Source: Oreohelix idahoensis (taxonomy: Eukaryota > Mollusca > Gastropoda > Stylommatophora > Oreohelicidae). From it: DNA of 64,000 bases. The stretch is from contig JAMPIV010014846.1 in the NCBI GenBank assembly GCA_024509875.1, positions 710,001 to 774,000 on the forward strand, given 5' to 3'. A program made the translations under genes and the position numbers. The notes beneath the pieces were generated by a model. The model searched no databases, was not told the origin of the DNA, and saw only the letters and a program-made list of their open reading frames with translations. Position 1 is the stretch's first letter, and every line of letters starts with the position of its first letter. Of this stretch, positions 38,144 to 42,713 are shown piece after piece.

Positions 38144-41100
38144 TATTCATAGTTTGTTTTCACGTCTGTACGTAGCAGTTATATGTCACAGAAGTTTGTG
38201 TACTTAAGTGTTGTGTACCTTGTATGTTGTACAAGGAGAGTAAGGGCGTCTGAAAGTAAATAGAGTCGTAATATAGGCTGGATTAGAGTAATTACTCAAT
38301 CCAAGACTGCCTTTTTCTCTCTACACTATCACCTTTTCCCTACACGTTTACCCCTCCTCGTGAAACAATACTATTTCTACCACCTTCCTTTCACATAGCT
38401 GTCACTATCACCTCTGCTTTTGCGGGACCATAAAACAAGGTATCTCAGTCCTTCTTCTCACAATTTACGACAAAGGGAAACAATACAATTAATGTCTAAC
38501 TTGCAACCAACGTTGCATACCTTAGCATTACGCACTGACAGAAATAGCTGGGATTTTATATATAGGATTGGAGCTTGACTTTTGACCACCCTGTAGTCAA
38601 ACCTATTTTGACTTATGATCAATGGCCATTGCACTATTTAAAAAATTGAAAGGCTTACATGACCTTGTATTCAATCAAGTTTTCACGGTGCAATGAGCGC
38701 AATTTTCCGAAAAGCTGCAGGTACTGCTTCATTGTTGATTACCGATGTTTCACAAAGACATTTCTATTTATGGGAGATTATATATCTTCCTGTGCATGAG
38801 GTCGACTACCTCATCGTGTTTAAAAAATTACTACAGAAACCAAATTGTGAGAGTTTACGCTTTGGTGTGAGCTTCCACAAGAGGGGCCTCTACAGTGGGG
38901 GCTCTATGCTCCATAAGTATGATGATGATGTATCTATCTCTGCCCCGCGTAGTCCAGGGGGTCTCTGAGGACATCCTATATATAAAATCCCAGCTTTTTC
39001 TGTCAGTGCGTAACGCTAAGAAATGCAACTTTGGTTGAAAGTTAGACATTAATCGTATTGTTTCCCTTACATGTATAGTACTTTGCAAAAAAAATGGCAG
39101 TCATATTTTCGCAACGCAGCACACTCATAGAAGCAAATAATAATAAAAACTGTATGTCCAGAGGAAGATTGGTATCTCCCCTATCTATTAACAGTGGTTT
39201 CAGTACAATATAATGTTGCCTTCTCCAGCAAGGCAAGCCTGGATGCGGCGAGGCATACTTCCCGCAAGTGTTTGTAGGTAATTGTGAGTCAGACTGTCCC
39301 AGTATTTTTCAGCTACCTTCTTCAATTGTTCAACGTCTCTGAGTCCACTCTTTTTTAAATGATTCTTGAGTAGTGCCCAAACGTTTTCAATTGGGTTTAG
39401 GTCGGGACTGTTGTTGGGCCACTTCAAAACTATCACATTCTTCTCTTGCAGCCATGCTTTGGTGGTATGAGCTGTATGCTTTGGGTCATTGTCATGTTGA
39501 AATGTGCACCCATCGGGGTACATGACCTGCATAAATGGCAGAAGGTGTCACTCTAGTATGTCGATGTACCTTTCTTTCGTGAGAATTCCTGTGAAAACAC
39601 ACAGTGGGGTGACACCTCTTGCTGCCACCCCTCCCCAAAGATGGAATTTATGGGTATGTTTCGGTCGCTGGTACACAGGCGTTACAGAGTCTTTCATCCA
39701 AATATTTATTTGAGCAGGATAAGACCAAACAGAACATTCATCTGAAAAAAATCACATTGTCCCATGACACATTTTGGTGTTCGTGGCACCAGTTCAAGTG
39801 CATCTGTTTGTGAGTCTATGTGAGAAATGGTGACAAAATTACCCGCTTTTTTGTGTAATTCATCCTGTGTAGCTCCCGGTTGACAGTAGCATTAGATACC
39901 TCTGGGTTTCCCAACTCGATCATGCGCTGCCGTATGTTTTCTACCCTCTTCATTGGCCCAGCCCGAACGATTTGGGCGAGACGCCGATGGTCCTTTGTGT
40001 CCAAAATTCTTGACCCCCCACTACCTTCTTTTCGCTCGATTCCATTACCTGCTTTTAATTTACTCACAACTCTGTAGACAGTCCGCTCAGGAATGTTCAC
40101 GGTTTTAGAAATGTTGGAACATGTTTGATTTCCTTCATTCCACAGCTGTGAAATTAACATACACTTTGACTTTGTATCCATTTTCTGCCACTAGCATTAG
40201 AAATTGTCGTCTGCTCTATTATCAAGGGACTGTACTCTACGCTAATTTTTTTTTAACTTTTGGTAGTGTTTGCTCACTTAAGTGGAGTGCAAATTTGGGG
40301 CAGAACATGCATATTTAATTAGATTTCAGCATATTTAGATGAGCAATATGTCTGCCATTTTTTTTGCAAAGTACTGTACTCTCCCGAAAATAGTAGCACT
40401 TACCAAAGAAGAATGCGCAAATGACGGTGTGCACAAAAATATATTTATAGAATGTGTGATCCCGTATACACACATTGGGATCCTCGCTGCTGCTACGTAG
40501 TTCGTGTACTGTGGTGATGCACAGTGGTTTCTTAAAATACTTTTGAATAAGTAAAATTGCCGTCAGATATCGGTGCTTTTGAATTTAATTCCCGTCTTAT
40601 GACGGGCTTTTATATTAGTCAATAAAGAATAAGCCTAATGTTCCCTCAGGCATATGACTAATATATGATTGTATGGGGCGTTGACAGCTTCATTGTGTTA
40701 AACAAATTTCTACAATAACTACCGTTGCAAATGAAACATGACCCCTCGGGGGAGGGGGTGGGGGGGAGCAGTAGTGGGTCCATGCCCCATAAAAAGTTAG
40801 TCCCATAGAGCAAATACTGCCGCAGGAGAGTGTTAGACACATTGCTATATTAGCCCCAGTATCGAGAGATTGGGGGGGAGGGGGGGGGAGAGAACCAGTT
40901 CCCTTCTTTGCCGCCTGATCCTTCTCTAACCCAAATGCAAAGTCAGGTACCCATTTACAGCTGGGTAGACTGAAGCGTGTCGATACCGTAAATTGAATCA
41001 GGCACATTTGCCGCAAGAGACCAGCGCTCTAACCACGCTGCCATGCTCTATAATGAACGACAATTATGATATACCTACTGCTTCCTTTAAATTAATAATT

Positions 41101-42713
41101 ATTTATTTATACAATTTAAAGAAATACCGTAAAATTTCTTTTCAAGAGATTTAACACAACAGATATTGGGGGTTCACCTTAGAATAACTGAGTTCACATG
41201 GCTTAAAAGGTTCTGTTCACAGCCGAAAATACTCAGTAGTTCATCCACAAATATTCAGGTCTTTCCGTTACTGCCTCCTGCTACTTCTCTCTTGCAGACG
41301 TCTGCGACCAAAAACATCATCATCGTCACTATCATGATTACAAAATAGTTTTTTTTTCTTGTTCTACAAGTACCATATCTAGCAATGTATGCGATCTTGT
41401 CTGTTGAGAACAGACAGACCTAAGGAACTGCATAATATCGTCAAACAGTATTTAACAAGAACAAAAGTTAATATAAAGTGATTGGGAAGGTGAAGGTCTG
41501 ATGCTGTTCTTACAATACATATGACTTCTGACAGGCGAAAGTCAATTAAATATCTATTAAAGTCAATTGTATAACTGGAAACACCAGGCCTTTACACTCC
41601 TCCCCCTAAATTTTATTTTTGTTTTATTTTTTTGTTTGGTTTTGTTAGGTTTTATCTCGTTTTTGTTTGTTTCGGGTTTTGTTTTTTAAACATACAAGCA
41701 TATTTGGTAATTATGATTTGCCCTATTTACACTGATTGATTTCACAGGTGTGATGTCACTTTCCCATATCTGCAGTTGTTCATATTATTTGGAATTGAAA
41801 ACAATATATCCTAATTATAACCCAGCAAAGGTTGAACGGGATATTTTTCATCATAAAAATAATAAAAACTTGTCTCTCCACAACTTCCAGTCTTCAGTAT
41901 TGTTGATCAGTTCTGTTAACTATTTTTTCCATGCCATGATGTCGAGCTGTCCAGCTTTCTCTGTCTTCGTCGTCCTCAATTTTTCCTGCTATCAAGATTT
42001 ACAGATATTCCAGCTTTCTTCATCTTATAACACGCCAAAGGAAAATAAATTGCTACCTTCTAATATGATTAATAAGCTTCCTTTGCGCGTGTTTTTTTTT
42101 CAGGGCATTCTCGATACCCTTTTAACTGGCCATGATGTTCTTAAATTCTTCTGTAAAAACAGCATCTCTGTGGCCGCTAGTGTTTTTATTACTTGTTAAC
42201 TAATAGTAATAGTACGGACTTACTTCCGTATGCCAGGACTGGCTCTATATTTTAACTCAGACTAACTCGCTTTCTTACTTCCTCTGACAAAGAGTTACTG
42301 CATAAAATATTTGTAAATTTATGGATCGCTGCTTGTCTTCTCTTCACCTCTTGAGATGTATATCCCAACCTTTGTTATTAGCGTGCTTATACTATTGGAT
42401 ATAAATTTTACGATTACTCTCTATTCAACAGACCGTCTGCCCACAGCCTGATACCGCTTTTTTCAAGCCACACGAAAGTTTCTGGGATCCAATCAAATTA
42501 AACGACATCACGTGGAACTTTGAGAAATTTTTAATCGACAAGACGGGGATACCTTTCTACCGCTTCAGACCTCACGTGGAGCCGTATGATCTTCGTGAAT
42601 TGTTGAAAGTTCTTGTGAATCCGATCGAGAGACCACAAGCTCAACAAAGCAAGCTACTAAAGCTTCTAGAAAGTCTTGATGAAAATGTTCAACTCAGACA
42701 AACACAAGCATAA
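10449..42713 (+). CDS. GPx: secreted cysteine-type glutathione peroxidase, four-exon gene (whole span)
   Basis: Joining 10449-10533, 14515-14661, 16624-16868 and 42432-42713 gives 759 nt, or 252 residues plus a stop. Glutathione peroxidases reduce H2O2 and organic peroxides with thiol donors. Residues 1 to about 28 form a hydrophobic signal peptide, suggesting a secreted GPx3/5/6-type enzyme. The catalytic tetrad is visible: Cys77 in NVASFC (where many animals have selenocysteine), Gln110 in FGHQEP, and Trp187 and Asn188 in WNFEKFL. The RPGSGF and NGEKE segments of the long, tetrameric GPx type are kept. Residue 78 after the active site is Arg (split codon C|GT), where the family usually has Gly, and the FPCNQFG motif reads FPCDQFG. 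About 25 residues extend past the usual C-terminus. Intron phases match at every junction (1, 1, 0). Introns are 3,981, 1,962 and 25,563 bp. The gene looks intact; expression cannot be judged. Confidence 0.9.
10534..11084. other. start of GPx intron 1, with (CTT)n tract
   Basis: Intronic sequence with a (TTC)n/(CTT)n microsatellite at about 10760-10838, which creates poly-Leu and poly-Ser open frames that are not genes. A hAT-like terminus CAGGGTTTCTTAAC occurs at about 10938. Confidence 0.6.
11085..11405. repeat. minisatellite array 1 (about 30 bp unit)
   Basis: Imperfect tandem units built on 'ggacaatcaaagtggtcc' and 'gtacccttcatt'. About ten copies, strongly diverged, directly before the next array. 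Confidence 0.8.
11413..13045. repeat. minisatellite array 2 (29 bp unit)
   Basis: Roughly 56 units of 'actatgactggtaaccaacc' plus 'gctgataag' over 1.63 kb. Local variants are 24-29 bp, and short runs of the same variant indicate local duplication. The array lies in GPx intron 1. Confidence 0.95.
13046..13197. other. unique spacer between satellite arrays
   Basis: About 150 bp without the repeat core, containing 'ggtcccgcgcttttaggggc'. It is the only non-repetitive island between 11413 and 14505. Confidence 0.7.
13198..14505. repeat. minisatellite array 3 (25 bp unit) adjoining GPx exon 2
   Basis: A diverged left part (13198 to about 13650) is followed by about 34 very regular 25 bp units of 'gaatgtgacgggtaaccact' plus 'gataa'. 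The unit shares the core 'ggtaacca..actgataa' with array 2 but lacks the extra ACC. The last unit ends 'ggtaaccattgat', immediately followed by ATTTTCCACAG, the exon 2 acceptor. Because 25 is not divisible by 3, three units translate as a 25-residue repeat in every stop-free frame, giving long but meaningless open frames. Confidence 0.97.
14515..14661 (+). CDS. GPx: GPx exon 2: N-terminal thioredoxin fold with active-site Cys
   Basis: The acceptor is TTTTCCACAG|GT, and the frame continues the Gly codon begun in exon 1. It encodes [11 protein letters not shown]... and ends VVVNVASFC, matching the beta strand and active-site loop of glutathione peroxidases. The active-site codon is TGT, not TGA, so no SECIS element is needed. 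Donor C|GTGAGT, phase 1. An alternative acceptor at 14529 would break the phase match with exon 1. Confidence 0.9.
14662..15065. other. GPx intron 2, 5' part
   Basis: Contains a short (GACA)n-like tract at about 14703-14733 and otherwise featureless intron sequence. A poly-A tract lies at about 15049-15064. Confidence 0.5.
15066..15360 (+). pseudogene. LINE 3' fragment (EN-RT-RNase H type)
   Basis: After a poly-A tract, the translation [16 protein letters not shown]... CNCS...LLQRCP matches the C-terminal zinc-binding tail of the full LINE at 24416-29375 ([15 protein letters not shown] ... CTCGL ... VLQDCP). It ends in a (GAA)n-like tail at about 15341-15360, as that LINE does. It is 5' truncated, as expected for LINE debris. 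Confidence 0.75.
15644..15782. repeat. 26 bp minisatellite, five units
   Basis: Unit 'acgtggctaacgaaggttaa' plus 'tcccag', five copies with few changes, in GPx intron 2. Confidence 0.95.
15818..16072 (-). repeat. tRNA-derived SINE, family S1, copy 3
   Basis: On the minus strand it runs from the tRNA-like head (near 16072) through the B-box-like GGTTCGAAAA to the S1 3' part at about 15820. Located in GPx intron 2. Confidence 0.85.
16147..16320 (+). repeat. tRNA-derived SINE, family S1, copy 4, 3' truncated
   Basis: Head 'gtccgattgacagagcag', B-box-like GGGTTCAATACC, body to 'cttcacttctcgaaga'. The last about 70 bp of the family are absent. Confidence 0.8.
16624..16868 (+). CDS. GPx: GPx exon 3: core with [11 protein letters not shown]
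   Basis: The acceptor CAACAG|GT completes the split codon of residue 78 as Arg. The exon encodes residues 79-159: [14 protein letters not shown], the [12 protein letters not shown] motif with catalytic Gln110, and the [13 protein letters not shown] segment. It ends in phase 0 at AAG|GTTTGT, a weaker but usable donor. 245 nt, no stop. Confidence 0.95.
16895..17580 (+). pseudogene. LINE C-terminal fragment (family M) interrupted by a SINE
   Basis: About 30 bp after GPx exon 3 begins a LINE remnant ([15 protein letters not shown]). It is interrupted by a SINE (16955-17232) and resumes in the same sense ([20 protein letters not shown], then [19 protein letters not shown]). Stops and a frame change follow, then [11 protein letters not shown] ... 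[11 protein letters not shown] and an 'aaagaagaag' tail at about 17571. The same C-terminal signature occurs on the minus strand at 50385-50585. This is the extreme C-terminal region of an endonuclease-RT non-LTR element. It is dead. Confidence 0.8.
16955..17232 (-). repeat. SINE family S2, copy 1, with poly-A tail
   Basis: On the minus strand it starts GGGAGCCGCGCTGGTGTAAT (tRNA-like A-box region), has 'ttcaaggttcaagccc' as B box, and ends in a poly-A tail seen as poly-T at 16953-16977. Short flanking repeats AGAATT (16945-16952 region and 17234-17241 region) mark the insertion into the LINE fragment. A second copy lies at 52370-52596. Confidence 0.8.
17583..17805 (+). pseudogene. LINE C-terminal fragment (family T), tandemly duplicated, left part
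   Basis: Encodes [16 protein letters not shown]...[25 protein letters not shown], then repeats about 100 bp of itself (GSQESR-like to DIRQSLTD). It is cut at 17805 by an inserted LTR-like element and continues at 20279. The same protein signature is seen at 59275, 55768 and 43915. Non-functional fragment. Confidence 0.8.
17806..20278. mobile_element. solo LTR-like element, 2.47 kb, target duplication CTGAC
   Basis: Starts TGTGATAAAC and ends CACATGACA. It is flanked on both sides by CTGAC (17801-17805 and 20279-20283). Removing it and one CTGAC restores a continuous LINE fragment, so the borders are well supported. There is no gag, pol, primer-binding site or polypurine tract inside, so a solo LTR left by recombination is the simplest reading. 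It contains a 107 bp direct duplication (18105-18306). Its length is like the Gmr1-like LTRs in this window, but its sequence is not obviously the same. Strand cannot be assigned. Confidence 0.75.
18105..18306. repeat. 107 bp tandem duplication inside the solo LTR
   Basis: The segment starting 'aatttctgtggactgttgtt' and ending 'ggccaggtgaaaac' occurs twice with a few substitutions (starts at 18105 and 18212). Confidence 0.95.
20279..20510 (+). pseudogene. LINE C-terminal fragment (family T), right part
   Basis: Continues the fragment broken at 17805. One more tandem copy of the 'gaccgaggactagattg' block is followed by the normal end ([12 protein letters not shown], then 'ctctctctggaaaactctgc'), and then the family's (AAGT)n-type tail 'gaataagtaagtgagtaagt' at about 20482-20501. 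Confidence 0.8.
20588..20838 (+). repeat. tRNA-derived SINE, family S1, copy 5
   Basis: Complete S1 layout from 'gcgtcccattagctatgctg' to 'gctatgggactga'. Located in GPx intron 3. Confidence 0.85.
20880..21090 (+). repeat. family R repeat copy
   Basis: Shows 'tgactaatataaggttgtg', 'aatgaggctggcacctcat', 'gccacagaaacaacggctgc' and the following 'ggcatgctttctgctagg'. Plus orientation. Confidence 0.65.
21245..21485 (-). mobile_element. Helitron-like element, 3' end, copy 1
   Basis: On the minus strand the sequence ends with a perfect 6 bp stem, 4 nt loop hairpin (CCCGTC TTAT GACGGG, 21257-21272), 8 nt, then CTAG and a T in the flank (21244-21248). This is the classical Helitron 3' terminus, where insertion is between A and T. 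At least 240 bp match, inverted, 40379-40618. The 5' end, which would lie to the right, was not identified; the element may continue towards 22000. No Rep/helicase coding is seen, so it is non-autonomous. Confidence 0.7.
21486..22171. other. non-coding intron sequence
   Basis: Possibly the 5' part of the Helitron-like element. No protein signature, tandem repeat or SINE is recognised. Confidence 0.4.
22177..24415 (+). repeat. 5' LTR of element B, first segment
   Basis: About 2.24 kb matching the 3' LTR from 34186. It contains a poly-G run (22411-22427) and a 43 bp unit repeated three times (about 23783-23905, core 'caagcacggagaggtgggg'). The segment is broken at ATTAGTAAA (24407-24415) by the LINE. 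Confidence 0.95.
24416..25490 (+). other. 5' leader of the LINE
   Basis: GC-richer than the surroundings, with short overlapping open frames that resemble nothing and differ in every frame. Probably the untranslated leader and internal promoter region. Read-through homologues of 'gtggttggagagcttgagcg' might mark other copies. Confidence 0.6.
25491..28385 (+). CDS. LINE endonuclease-reverse transcriptase
   Basis: 964 codons. After about 70 residues of low-complexity lead comes the exonuclease-endonuclease-phosphatase domain (residues about 72-290: [32 protein letters not shown]), which nicks the target DNA. A basic linker follows, then reverse transcriptase (about 500-790) with [32 protein letters not shown] and the catalytic YADDLVLW near residue 737. 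After the thumb region the frame ends at TAA just after VHRGKDL. The downstream frame (28409) carries the RNase H, so a one-base loss near 28380 separates them. The start at 25491 is the first Met of the frame; a later Met at 25701 (just before HWNAEG) is possible. Apart from the shift, the sequence looks well preserved. Confidence 0.93.
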   Translation: MESTPSNKSRSGARPVELHQAGAVPGSEPRQSPPSATGGPSRPSCGVSRRRRRTTDQNKTEKEKPRVPLVMMHWNAEGVNSKQAGYSKKTELENILYEKQVSVCCIQETHLKADQTFKIRGYQCFRSDRQDRRKGGVLTLVRNNIPAHERKTFMDGAEYQLLQIKVDKMEIELLNYYCPNNKPLSLSSIQVPATNFIAVGDFNSHSQSWGYNHLDHRGEEVETWQDDHSLILVNNATDTPTFYSRGWHTTSTPDLAFSTPDIAGSISREVGDQLGGSDHRPIFLTVQSATLSTGPAITRWNYKKANWGLFRHQVNTLLSTLKVQNRDINEVVKDFNRCILQAAKETIPKGCRRNYIPYWSSTLQERQEAMDKARKDAESQPSLETHNKWKKAVAEFQRTKLEEKRKSWRTKTASLNLEKDGRKLWRLVKSLNEEHSSPRQTITLDEGGKLFRGKQAADLFARRYSSESNLPINIDHQREIRKEILATMGQTDTPAPMREPITLGELQKAISKLKFQKSPGPDKISNEMLVNLSSAAKTKLLEIFNHSWLKGTVPQVWREAITIPILKKGKCKTEAASYRPISLTSCVGKTMERIVNHRLKWYLESEQILVPEQAGFRECYSIEDQVTYLSQAIEDAFQEKKKVLTIWVDFKQAFDKVWKDGLIAKLRRSGIQGNMMKWIQSYLHNRRTRVTLDGLQSRKVLLHQGVPQGGVISPTLFLVYINDLVKDLPAGVKAALYADDLVLWCADENVTTANYRMQRAADMLVSWAEKWLITINTDKTSTTLFSLAPKDKSANIHLGTTVIKEESYPTYLGVTFDQRLTWNKHIENAEGKARRRLGILRKLAGTNWGANERNLKKIYNGVIRPHLEFSSAAWSSAANSHLQSLDKVQNQALRLITGAMKTTPITEMQKVAGLQTLSHRRDTKTMIQMEKYNSMPMHPMKARLDDLALGRLKRSSFVHRGKDL
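28409..29344 (+). CDS. LINE RNase H and C-terminal zinc-binding region, frame-shifted from the RT
   Basis: 311 codons from the first Met, but the frame is already open upstream (RQHQEDLS), so it is most likely the displaced C-terminal part of the RT protein and not a separate gene. RNase H residues are visible: AYTDGSATN (about 61), AEVQALEQA (about 108) and [11 protein letters not shown], then [14 protein letters not shown]. It is followed by IFRLRTGHN and the CTCG...H...C tail typical of EN-RT-RNH LINEs. Removes RNA from the RNA-DNA hybrid during target-primed reverse transcription. Confidence 0.9.
   Translation: MKTTPLKPTLYPVPWEQASSALQINTTVSGLTSGCEYNDLQKRTATLSMIQESYPDQSWIHAYTDGSATNAVRNGGAGIFISYPDNHYETRHIPTGKFCSNYTAEVQALEQAANMIYNTNSDCHQVVILTDALSVLQALKGGKLPHLRNELNKVAAKKRTILQWVPSHCGVPGNEKADKLAKKGGECEQEDNEVTYFEKKRAIQTIRREQNQPKDDYHTLDRQGQTTIFRLRTGHNKLNKHMHKLRLSASPLCTCGLNEQTAEHVLQDCPLYDQLRKIYWPNDSTLNSKLYGVKEELQTTVEFIMRTRLTV
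29385..29529 (+). repeat. 5' LTR of element B, second segment
   Basis: 145 bp continuing the LTR after the LINE, matching 36418-36562 almost perfectly and ending CCACTACA. Confidence 0.95.
29535..29552 (+). promoter_or_regulatory. primer-binding site, tRNA-Pro-like
   Basis: TGGGAGCTCGTCTGGGAT, five bases after the LTR. It differs at two of 18 positions from the well-known retroviral tRNA-Pro primer-binding site (TGGGGGCTCGTCCGGGAT), so tRNA-Pro priming of minus-strand DNA is likely. Confidence 0.8.
29769..30302 (+). CDS. gag N-terminus of element B, ending at a frame break
   Basis: 177 codons. Starts [11 protein letters not shown], like the MAERAKLRQLL start of element A. Residues about 40-115 form a highly charged, probably coiled-coil segment ([15 protein letters not shown] type repeats). 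From about residue 135 the capsid-like gag domain begins ([21 protein letters not shown]). The frame stops at TGA 30300-30302, and the gag sequence carries on in the next frame (SYEVFAKM...), so a one-base insertion near 30288-30294 has split gag. Because the break is inside the capsid region and not at the gag-pol border, a programmed frameshift is unlikely. Confidence 0.88.
   Translation: MAELAKFRSAAVLTAKEMGMDGQILIQYVTAECDKYIEREDRKVAEEKRLQVEADREIKRLQIEAEDKRQQREAEDKKAEREAEDRRLQREHELRLRELELQGQAPENGASPFASDATPSLGASNSAMGFHLDHFVEKDDDIEGYLGRFELLATTYGLEREREVEFKAITGTERYFL
30316..34098 (+). CDS. gag(C-term)-protease-integrase-RT-RNase H polyprotein of element B
   Basis: 1,260 codons from an internal Met; the frame is the continuation of gag. 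Order by residue: gag capsid remainder (1-130); CCHC zinc knuckle C-X2-C-X4-H-X4-C (about 174-188); aspartic protease with CLYDTG (about 233); integrase HHCC zinc finger (GHMG about 415 to CPEC about 447); DDE integrase core (VDIVGPL about 478, TDNGSQF about 538, GQVERFNG about 573) and a chromatin-side C-terminal barrel; then reverse transcriptase (about 845-1060) with [11 protein letters not shown] and catalytic FMDD (about 986); then RNase H (RTDASN about 1136, ETDHQPL). It ends 88 bp before the 3' LTR. No envelope gene follows. No internal stop, so nearly all enzymes look usable. The integrase-before-RT order defines the Gmr1-like group. Confidence 0.95.
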   Translation: MNREDQDNYDMLKQALLLRYEKNGEFYRKKFRNAKLLSGETYHQFSARLETYLEKWTALGKTQDLKEMIMIEQLRESMAPDMRKFLMEQGAEKLGEVLNVAERYQAAQAEVSGAKKKHIDNFKAPQQFNKFDNREQGNKGRTNFERPRNDYRDRNSQFNDQKFNERKPLNQGKRWCKWCKKDNHNTEFCRRKPSNIAAMKSGTQRLKVNPNGQQEPYHPPVCEDVICNGVTIRCLYDTGLDYDSVVKSSLVDPSQYTTETVEIQGATKDIPLMTLPIARITVKTRYVEGEIRAAVIDEPIYPLILGCRYVFLGNPERPVIMATVQTRSQKKEEEGEPINAHPEEMRKAQAEDRTLKPCFKKLPKCHTPPSKGEYFMKNKLLYRKAGTGTNGHNQLVLPTSYRDKVMEFGHAIPFSGHMGISATGQRIACHYFWPGITEDIKRYVKSCPECQRVAPKHWTAPATLGEMPIVGTPFERVAVDIVGPLTRTKRRNSYILTLVDTCSMWGEAVALPSIDSKHVAEALLTIFTRLGFPHQILTDNGSQFKGKLTEEVFKLFQARHFHCSPYHPQGNGQVERFNGTLISILRKLAHEKPDLWDQFLPAALFAYREVPHSSTGMAPATLLFGRPIKGPLEALLRTWTDEKAEETVTSSYQYVNELTTRLKAGWKLANDNLKQARKKHAAYFNRKAKDRELAVGEKVLLLLPGSQNKLQIGWQGPYTVLEKVSRTNYKIDKKGKEKVYHVNLLKKYLDRPLQESTPLLTLAIATQMQKEPLTSHEYPLHPCETAAQVKVSKHLTKNQRERVQQVLEEHTDVLTDKPGHTNLLQYDMKLVDSNPICMRAYSIPFAKEKALKEEIDYLLKEGIISHSESSFSSSVVLLRKPSGEHRLCIDYRKLNAVTEGQVDPLPDTKQLFARLNKAKYFSKVDLSKGYYQIPVKPEVRPYLAFSTSDGHYEFNMLPFGLKNAPSVSSRMMRKLLDPLNNPCITNFMDDILVATETFEEHIEALEMLFNRLREANLTARPTKCCIGCKELEFLGHTVYQGNMTPDPKNLEKLQRAPRPQTKKDVRSFVSLCGFYQKYIKDFNSICAPLTDLTRKGLPDKIIWTAQSELAFQDLKEKLTSKPILKLPDLTQDFVLRTDASNVGLGAALLQRSSSPDGELKPVAYASRKLNKAEQGYSTSEKECLALIWAIKKFQIYLYGRTFVVETDHQPLVFLSQAKHENARLLRWSLLLQPYQFSIQYIPGKLNVGADFLSRHPCDQN
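34173..34185 (+). promoter_or_regulatory. polypurine tract of element B
   Basis: AAGTGGGGAGATG directly in front of the 3' LTR TG. It is the expected primer site for plus-strand DNA synthesis, though slightly interrupted by T. Confidence 0.7.
34186..36562 (+). repeat. 3' LTR of element B, intact
   Basis: 2,377 bp, TGTCAT...CACTACA, followed by the target duplication ATATT. It carries the same poly-G run (shorter, at 34419-34430) and the same three 43 bp units (about 35786-35905) as the 5' copy. It preserves the empty LINE target ATTAGTAAA at 36409-36417. Confidence 0.96.
36568..38474. other. GPx intron 3 sequence with two (TA)n tracts
   Basis: (TA)n at 36783-36862 and 38059-38137. Otherwise AT-rich intron sequence with no protein signature. 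A small open frame on the minus strand at 37475-37705 resembles nothing known. Confidence 0.6.
38475..39066. repeat. 94 bp inverted repeat pair with family R copy between
   Basis: Arms 38475-38568 and 38973-39066 are reverse complements at about 90 percent identity (inner ends 'atcctatatataaaatccca'). The 404 bp between them include a plus-strand family R segment (about 38800-38970, with 'ctacagaaacc', 'tatgctccataag' and 'gatgatgatg'). It could be a foldback element or two opposed copies of one repeat. Confidence 0.75.
39076..40376 (-). mobile_element. Tc1-like DNA transposon, 1,301 bp
   Basis: Terminal inverted repeats of about 25 bp (right end, minus strand: CAGTACTTTGCAAAAAAAAT...; left end identical except TAGT for CAGT), each flanked by TA (39074-39075 and 40377-40378). 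It is inserted into a Helitron-like element at a TA that is intact in the other copy (21483-21484). The enclosed transposase is broken. Confidence 0.92.
39200..40181 (-). pseudogene. Tc1 transposase, DD34E type, disabled
   Basis: The N-terminal 121 codons (39816-40181) contain the paired helix-turn-helix DNA-binding domain. A TAG at about 39816, a one-base insertion in a T run near 39748 just before the first catalytic Asp (SDECSVW) and a TGA near 39559 interrupt the middle. The remaining frame (39200-39532) holds the second Asp ([10 protein letters not shown]) and the Glu in [12 protein letters not shown], 34 residues on, so the catalytic triad is DD34E. Cut-and-paste transposase in life; no longer functional. 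Confidence 0.92.
40379..40618 (+). mobile_element. Helitron-like element, 3' end, copy 2
   Basis: Reverse complement of 21245-21485 at high similarity. It has the hairpin CCCGTC TTAT GACGGG (40591-40606), then 8 nt, TTAG (40615-40618) and a flanking T. The terminal CTAG of copy 1 is mutated to TTAG. The element continues left of the Tc1 insertion for at least the 12 bases 'cccttacatgta' (39064-39075). Confidence 0.7.
40645..40797 (+). repeat. family R repeat copy with poly-G run
   Basis: 'ggcatatgactaatatatga', 'ttctacaataactaccgttg' and 'tccatgccccataaaaag' correspond to the family R landmarks. Diverged; a G-rich run lies at about 40748-40766. Confidence 0.5.
40798..41046 (-). repeat. tRNA-derived SINE, family S1, copy 6
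   Basis: Minus-strand copy from the tRNA-like head near 41046 to 'atgggacta' near 40800, with a poly-G insertion at about 40872-40888. Confidence 0.85.
41047..42431. other. 3' end of GPx intron 3
   Basis: AT-rich intron sequence with T-rich tracts (about 41620-41690). A 149-codon open frame at 41750-42199 has no recognisable domain and does not join the GPx exons. The last bases CTATTCAACAG are the exon 4 acceptor. Confidence 0.6.
42432..42713 (+). CDS. GPx: GPx exon 4: C-terminal half with WNF and stop
   Basis: Phase 0 acceptor CAACAG|ACC. Encodes residues 160-252: TVCPQPD, then [18 protein letters not shown] with the catalytic Trp187-Asn188 pair, then [13 protein letters not shown], the usual end of the fold, and about 25 extra residues rich in Leu, Glu and Gln. 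TAA at 42711-42713. Confidence 0.95.
   Translation, partial: TVCPQPDTAFFKPHESFWDPIKLNDITWNFEKFLIDKTGIPFYRFRPHVEPYDLRELLKVLVNPIERPQAQQSKLLKLLESLDENVQLRQTQA

Noticed and set aside
41750..42199. 149-codon open frame near the GPx last exon
   Set aside because: No recognisable domain, AT-rich low-complexity composition, and its frame does not join the GPx exons.
42432..42713. Selenocysteine-type GPx with SECIS in the 3' region
   Set aside because: The active-site codon is TGT, so no recoding is required; I did not see an obvious SECIS core.
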